This document shows, piece after piece, positions 60,921-64,000 of a stretch of 64,000 nt of DNA (within the stretch, counting starts at the first letter, position 1; each line of letters begins with the position of its first letter). The stretch is taken from NCBI GenBank assembly GCA_947683425.1, contig CANTUQ010000055.1, positions 9,213,501-9,277,500 of the forward strand, in the 5' to 3' direction. The translations under genes were made by a program, and so were the position numbers. The notes beneath the pieces are model-generated. The model saw nothing but the letters and a program-made list of their open reading frames with translations. It had not been told where the DNA came from and did no database searches. This DNA comes from Excoecaria cochinchinensis (taxonomy: Eukaryota; Streptophyta; Magnoliopsida; Malpighiales; Euphorbiaceae).

Positions 60921-61662
60921 CATTCTAAAAAATAAAGAATAAAAACTAAAAATAGTTTTTAGATTTTAAAAACAAAAAACTAAAAACCTACGATTTTACC
61001 GAACACACCCTAAATTAATAAGTGATTTTCTTAATCCATTGAAAATATAAAAGAATTTAGTTTAGACTGAAACCAGAAAATGCGAATTGATAATCTTGCA
61101 CATTTTTTGTTGGAATATAAAGGATTTAAAGATGTTAACTAAAATTGAGCTGCTTCATAAAAACCCTTTTTTTCTTATTTATTATTGACTATAAAGTATT
61201 GAGAAAGGCAAAGACTAAAGAGGCATATAATTTGTGCTTTCACGGTTTCACCTCAAAATTATATCAATCACCCAAAAAAATATCCATTAGCTTACCATCC
61301 ATGTCAAAAGCCTTCTCCTCTTCACCATAATTCTACCCCCGTTAGGTTCTCATTTATCAACAATCAAAGCAACCAGCTAAAATTCAATCATCTGTAAAAC
61401 TATAAAACTATAGACCTGGTTCATGCCTTCATGGCTCCTGCAGTACAACACTATCTTTCTTGAACCGGATTCTCAAGTATGTAGAGAGAATTTGTAACAT
61501 GAATGAATCAGCAGATAAGAATCAATCAGAGTTCAAATTTATACAGCATTGAAAGACAATGTATACATTAATCAATACTCTGCACTGGATCTACAGGAGT
61601 ATATACACTATATAAATTAATCTGAAATGAAACTGCATGCCATATTAAGAGTTATTAGCAAA

Positions 61663-63098
61663 CTACTTGCTGTGCTTTTCTCTGGCGACAATCTTGAACT
61701 TTCCTGTCTGTTGTTGCTGCAAAACATAAAGAGCTCATCGCTAAGCCCAATTGAACTAAAGAAAATCGAACTGGCACACCAACAAATGCATAAAAATTTA
61801 CCTTTTTCCATAACTCAGTGTGAGTTTTGCAGAACCCAGCACAATAGTCTCTTCCTTTTTTCTTCCTTGTTTATACTCAATACAAAGATCTTGCTTTAAC
61901 CCACAAGTAATATGAAATCCCAAAGGACACTTCTGCTCAGAGCAGTGAATAACACATCCTTTTCTAGTATTGCACACATAACATTTATCTTCCCATCGCT
62001 ACTTAGGAACCTTAGAGCAATTAATTCCTTCCCGCCCATCTGCGTCCTCAAAGAACCCTGTAGGCTACATATTCATACTTTATCAATTTGCTGATGCTCA
62101 ATTGTTTGGCAATACTAGAGATTATAACTAATTAGGAAATCTCTTCCCCAAACTATCATCATCATTTATTGGGCAATTAACATTTTCTTTTTGAACAAGA
62201 TAAAGGCTTTTTTCACCACAGAATCCAAACACAAAGATGCTTACTTTATTCTACAAGTGAAACCATTATCTAAAAAGCTGAAAAGGCAACTAACCAAATT
62301 CATTGTAATACAATATCAAGAAAACCATGTAACAACGTGATGTCATACCTAATTAATTTCCTGTCATTACCATTAGACCAAACTTCTTACAAGGAATTAT
62401 CCTGGAAAGTGAACAGGGGCTAAATAATTTACAAATGAAACACACAAGCAAACTTAAGTTTAATAGATTATCAAGAACTTACAATTAAATCTGCAATAGC
62501 AGTTTCAAAAGTGTAATCCTCAGGTAGCTCCCTAAGTAATATGTGGGTTAAATCCCACATATTCTGCAAATTATACAATGACCCTCATAAACAAGCAGAA
62601 CCCTCATTCAAGCAAGTAAGCTTGTTCAAAAAGTTAAAACCTTGTCTATTTCCATTAAGAAAATTTAACACAAACTCTAATAAATTCAGATAGCTACAAA
62701 CCTGATAAGTTTCAGTTACCACATTGGATCCATCCTATTTTCATACAAAGCAAGTGAAAGAAACATCAGTAATCAAATGTATCCAAAACCAGATATGGAA
62801 ACACTAATTAAAAACAAAAATAAAAGATTCTGCTTACAAGAGCTTAGAAAATAAGGAAAATGAATTTTGAAATCTAATTAAATCAAAAGGAACTGTTCTG
62901 ACAAAGCTAATACCTAAAACCAAAATTTTAAAGCAAGAAAAGCGACATGGAGAAATCATTAGAAAGAAACTCTACTACTAACCTCTTTGATGAAAGAAAA
63001 GTAAGGCCTTAAAATTGGACTCGTCAATAAAATGAGATATATGAAAAAGTAATGGAAAGAAAATAGAGAGACAGTGAAAATTTCAAACATACACTCAT
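61663..63098 (-). pseudogene. Small multi-exon gene inside the hAT element, function unknown
   Basis: Splice-bounded pieces on the minus strand: ATGAGT (63098-63093, donor GTATGT), 63019-62983, 62734-62702 (DGSNVVTETYQ), 62563-62483 (NMWDLTHILLRELPEDYTFE continuing TAIADLI), and 61716-61663 (QQQTGKFKIVAREKHSK then stop). The last three join in frame with canonical GT-AG sites. With strict AG at 63020 the first two exons leave the frame one base off. An acceptor two bases earlier (non-AG) would give about 70 residues. So the copy may be disrupted at its first acceptor. I do not recognise the protein. The 5' region (63100-63290) is CT-rich on the coding strand, like a plant 5' UTR. An intact parental copy elsewhere is expected. 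Confidence 0.6.
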
Positions 63099-64000
63099 GA
63101 TCAAGCTATGCCCAAGATTAATGAATGAATGGCAGCGAGCGAGGGAGAGAAGCGGCGAGGGTGGCAGCGGCGACGACTGGATGGTGGAGAGGCAGAGATG
63201 CGGCGAGGCTGGAAGGACTCGATGGAGAGGGCTAGAAAGCGAGAAAGAGAGGGACACAGCAAAGACAGACCCGTTGGGCACTTGTGGGCAGACCCGAACG
63301 GGTCAATTTTTATACGGGTCTCAAATGGGCGGGTCTAAATGGGTATAATTTTAATTGGGTTGGGTTTGGGTTAAAATTTTTTGGGCGGGTCGGGCGGGAT
63401 TTTTGGGCCTGGGCCAACTTTGACAGGTATAATTCTCATATCAATATCATTAACATCTCATCATATCTATTCATGACTAGTAGCCTAGATGGGGTATTAC
63501 TATATCTTATGCAAATACATGTCCTTTACATATTACAATAAAATCCTACTATTATTTTACAACTTATGTACTACAAATTAACAAGATACATTTTATATCT
63601 AAACTTCATGCTTTATTCTTTGTCCACTGTCCTGACCTTCACTTCAGACTAGTCTTCCATTTCATACCAACGTTGCAAAAAGGTAATTAATGGTAAGTCA
63701 TACTTAACCATATACTAACTAATATAGATACATAATCGAATAACTGATTTCCATAGTTCATATCTATTTATTTATACTAATTCATATACTACTCTTTAAT
63801 TATTATACAAGATCATAATTCAATTACTAATACTAAATTTTATTTAGTATTATCAAACTTGCACTTATTTATTATATTTTGTGCTTAATTAATGTTATAC
63901 ATAACTATACACTTATAATAATTATGTATTTATACTTGAGTACTTTTGTATATTAATTATATTCCAGTATACTTGAAATATGAACAGGCGAAACCTTATG

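Larger units (their letters stand above)
60311..63431. mobile_element. hAT-type element carrying a plant gene (pack-hAT candidate)
   Basis: Perfect 8-bp target duplication ATTCTCAT (60303-60310 and 63432-63439). Imperfect inverted ends: left TAGAGGTGGCAAGTTGGGC, right (reverse complement) TATACCTGTCAAAGTTGGCC. Both subterminal regions are packed with GGGCGGGT/GGGTTGGGT repeats (60311-60450; 63310-63410), as is usual for hAT elements of this type. Between them are 144-bp repeats and a small intron-containing gene on the minus strand. No transposase is seen, so it would need a helper. Confidence 0.85.
60256..64000 (-). repeat. Chromovirus-type LTR, split by a hAT element, right end outside window
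   Basis: Begins TGTAACACCCCCTGT at 60256 (an LTR end read on the minus strand, compare TATAACACCCCCTACC at the end of F LTR). It resumes after the hAT element at 63440 with sequence matching the old LTR remnant 42937-42995. The part after 63560 is AT-rich without a gene. Confidence 0.6.

Noticed and set aside
63024..63348. Frames on both strands around 63024-63348 as independent genes
   Set aside because: They overlap the 5' UTR-like CT-rich region and first intron of the captured gene and the GGGCGGGT subterminal repeats; no domain support.

Overview
This window is from a flowering plant nuclear genome, most likely a eudicot (species not identified). The evidence is spliced genes with plant-type introns, plant-specific Ty3/gypsy lineages (Tat/Ogre with two RNase H domains, and a Tekay/Del-type chromovirus), hAT and long-TIR DNA transposons, and one large host gene of the NERD / CCCH zinc finger 44 family. 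I saw no tRNA, rRNA, CRISPR or bacterial-type feature.

Positions 1-44082 are a nested stack of LTR retrotransposons. The outermost recognisable layer is a chromovirus on the minus strand (F, 38380-42930), inserted in an older LTR remnant (42931-44082). A Tat/Ogre element (O, minus strand) is inserted in the integrase of F; its left end lies outside the window. O carries two further insertions. A 6.7 kb non-autonomous element (T, 29785-36448, two LTRs of about 3.05 kb around only 550 bp) sits in its 5' LTR. A non-autonomous Tat-type element (E, 2677-25514, minus) sits at the pro/RT junction of its polyprotein. E is in turn split by a young sister copy (B, 7141-18554, plus). The target-site duplications are GTCTT (T), CCTGT (B) and TCGTG/CCGTG (E, one mismatch). 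B itself contains the uninterrupted version of the E site into which B jumped, so the nesting can be checked inside this window.

E and B share a defective layout: LTR, tRNA-type primer site, a gag lacking its capsid core, a scrap of the pro/RT junction, an antisense piece of RT, and a 35-bp tandem array arranged in 137-bp higher-order units just before the polypurine tract. Neither can supply its own pol. O has gag, protease with a G-patch, RT, RNase H, the second (archaeal-type) RNase H and integrase, but all with stops or frameshifts.

Positions 44083-47800 hold small DNA elements: a 1.3 kb element with about 290-bp inverted termini around an unidentified segment, a Stowaway-like MITE, and a hAT MITE. 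The one clear host gene runs from 48046 to 57258 on the plus strand in ten exons whose lengths sum exactly to 1619 codons plus stop. It encodes a PHD-SWIB-Plus3-GYF-CCCH protein with GW motifs. Intron 8 has the signature of a U12-type AT-AC intron.

Positions 57259-64000 return to repeats: a hAT-like fragment, a TRIM-like element, and an LTR broken by a 3.1 kb hAT-type element (60311-63431, 8-bp duplication ATTCTCAT). This hAT element contains a small multi-exon gene of plant origin on the minus strand. It looks like a gene-carrying hAT and is, with the AT-AC intron, the most interesting item here.
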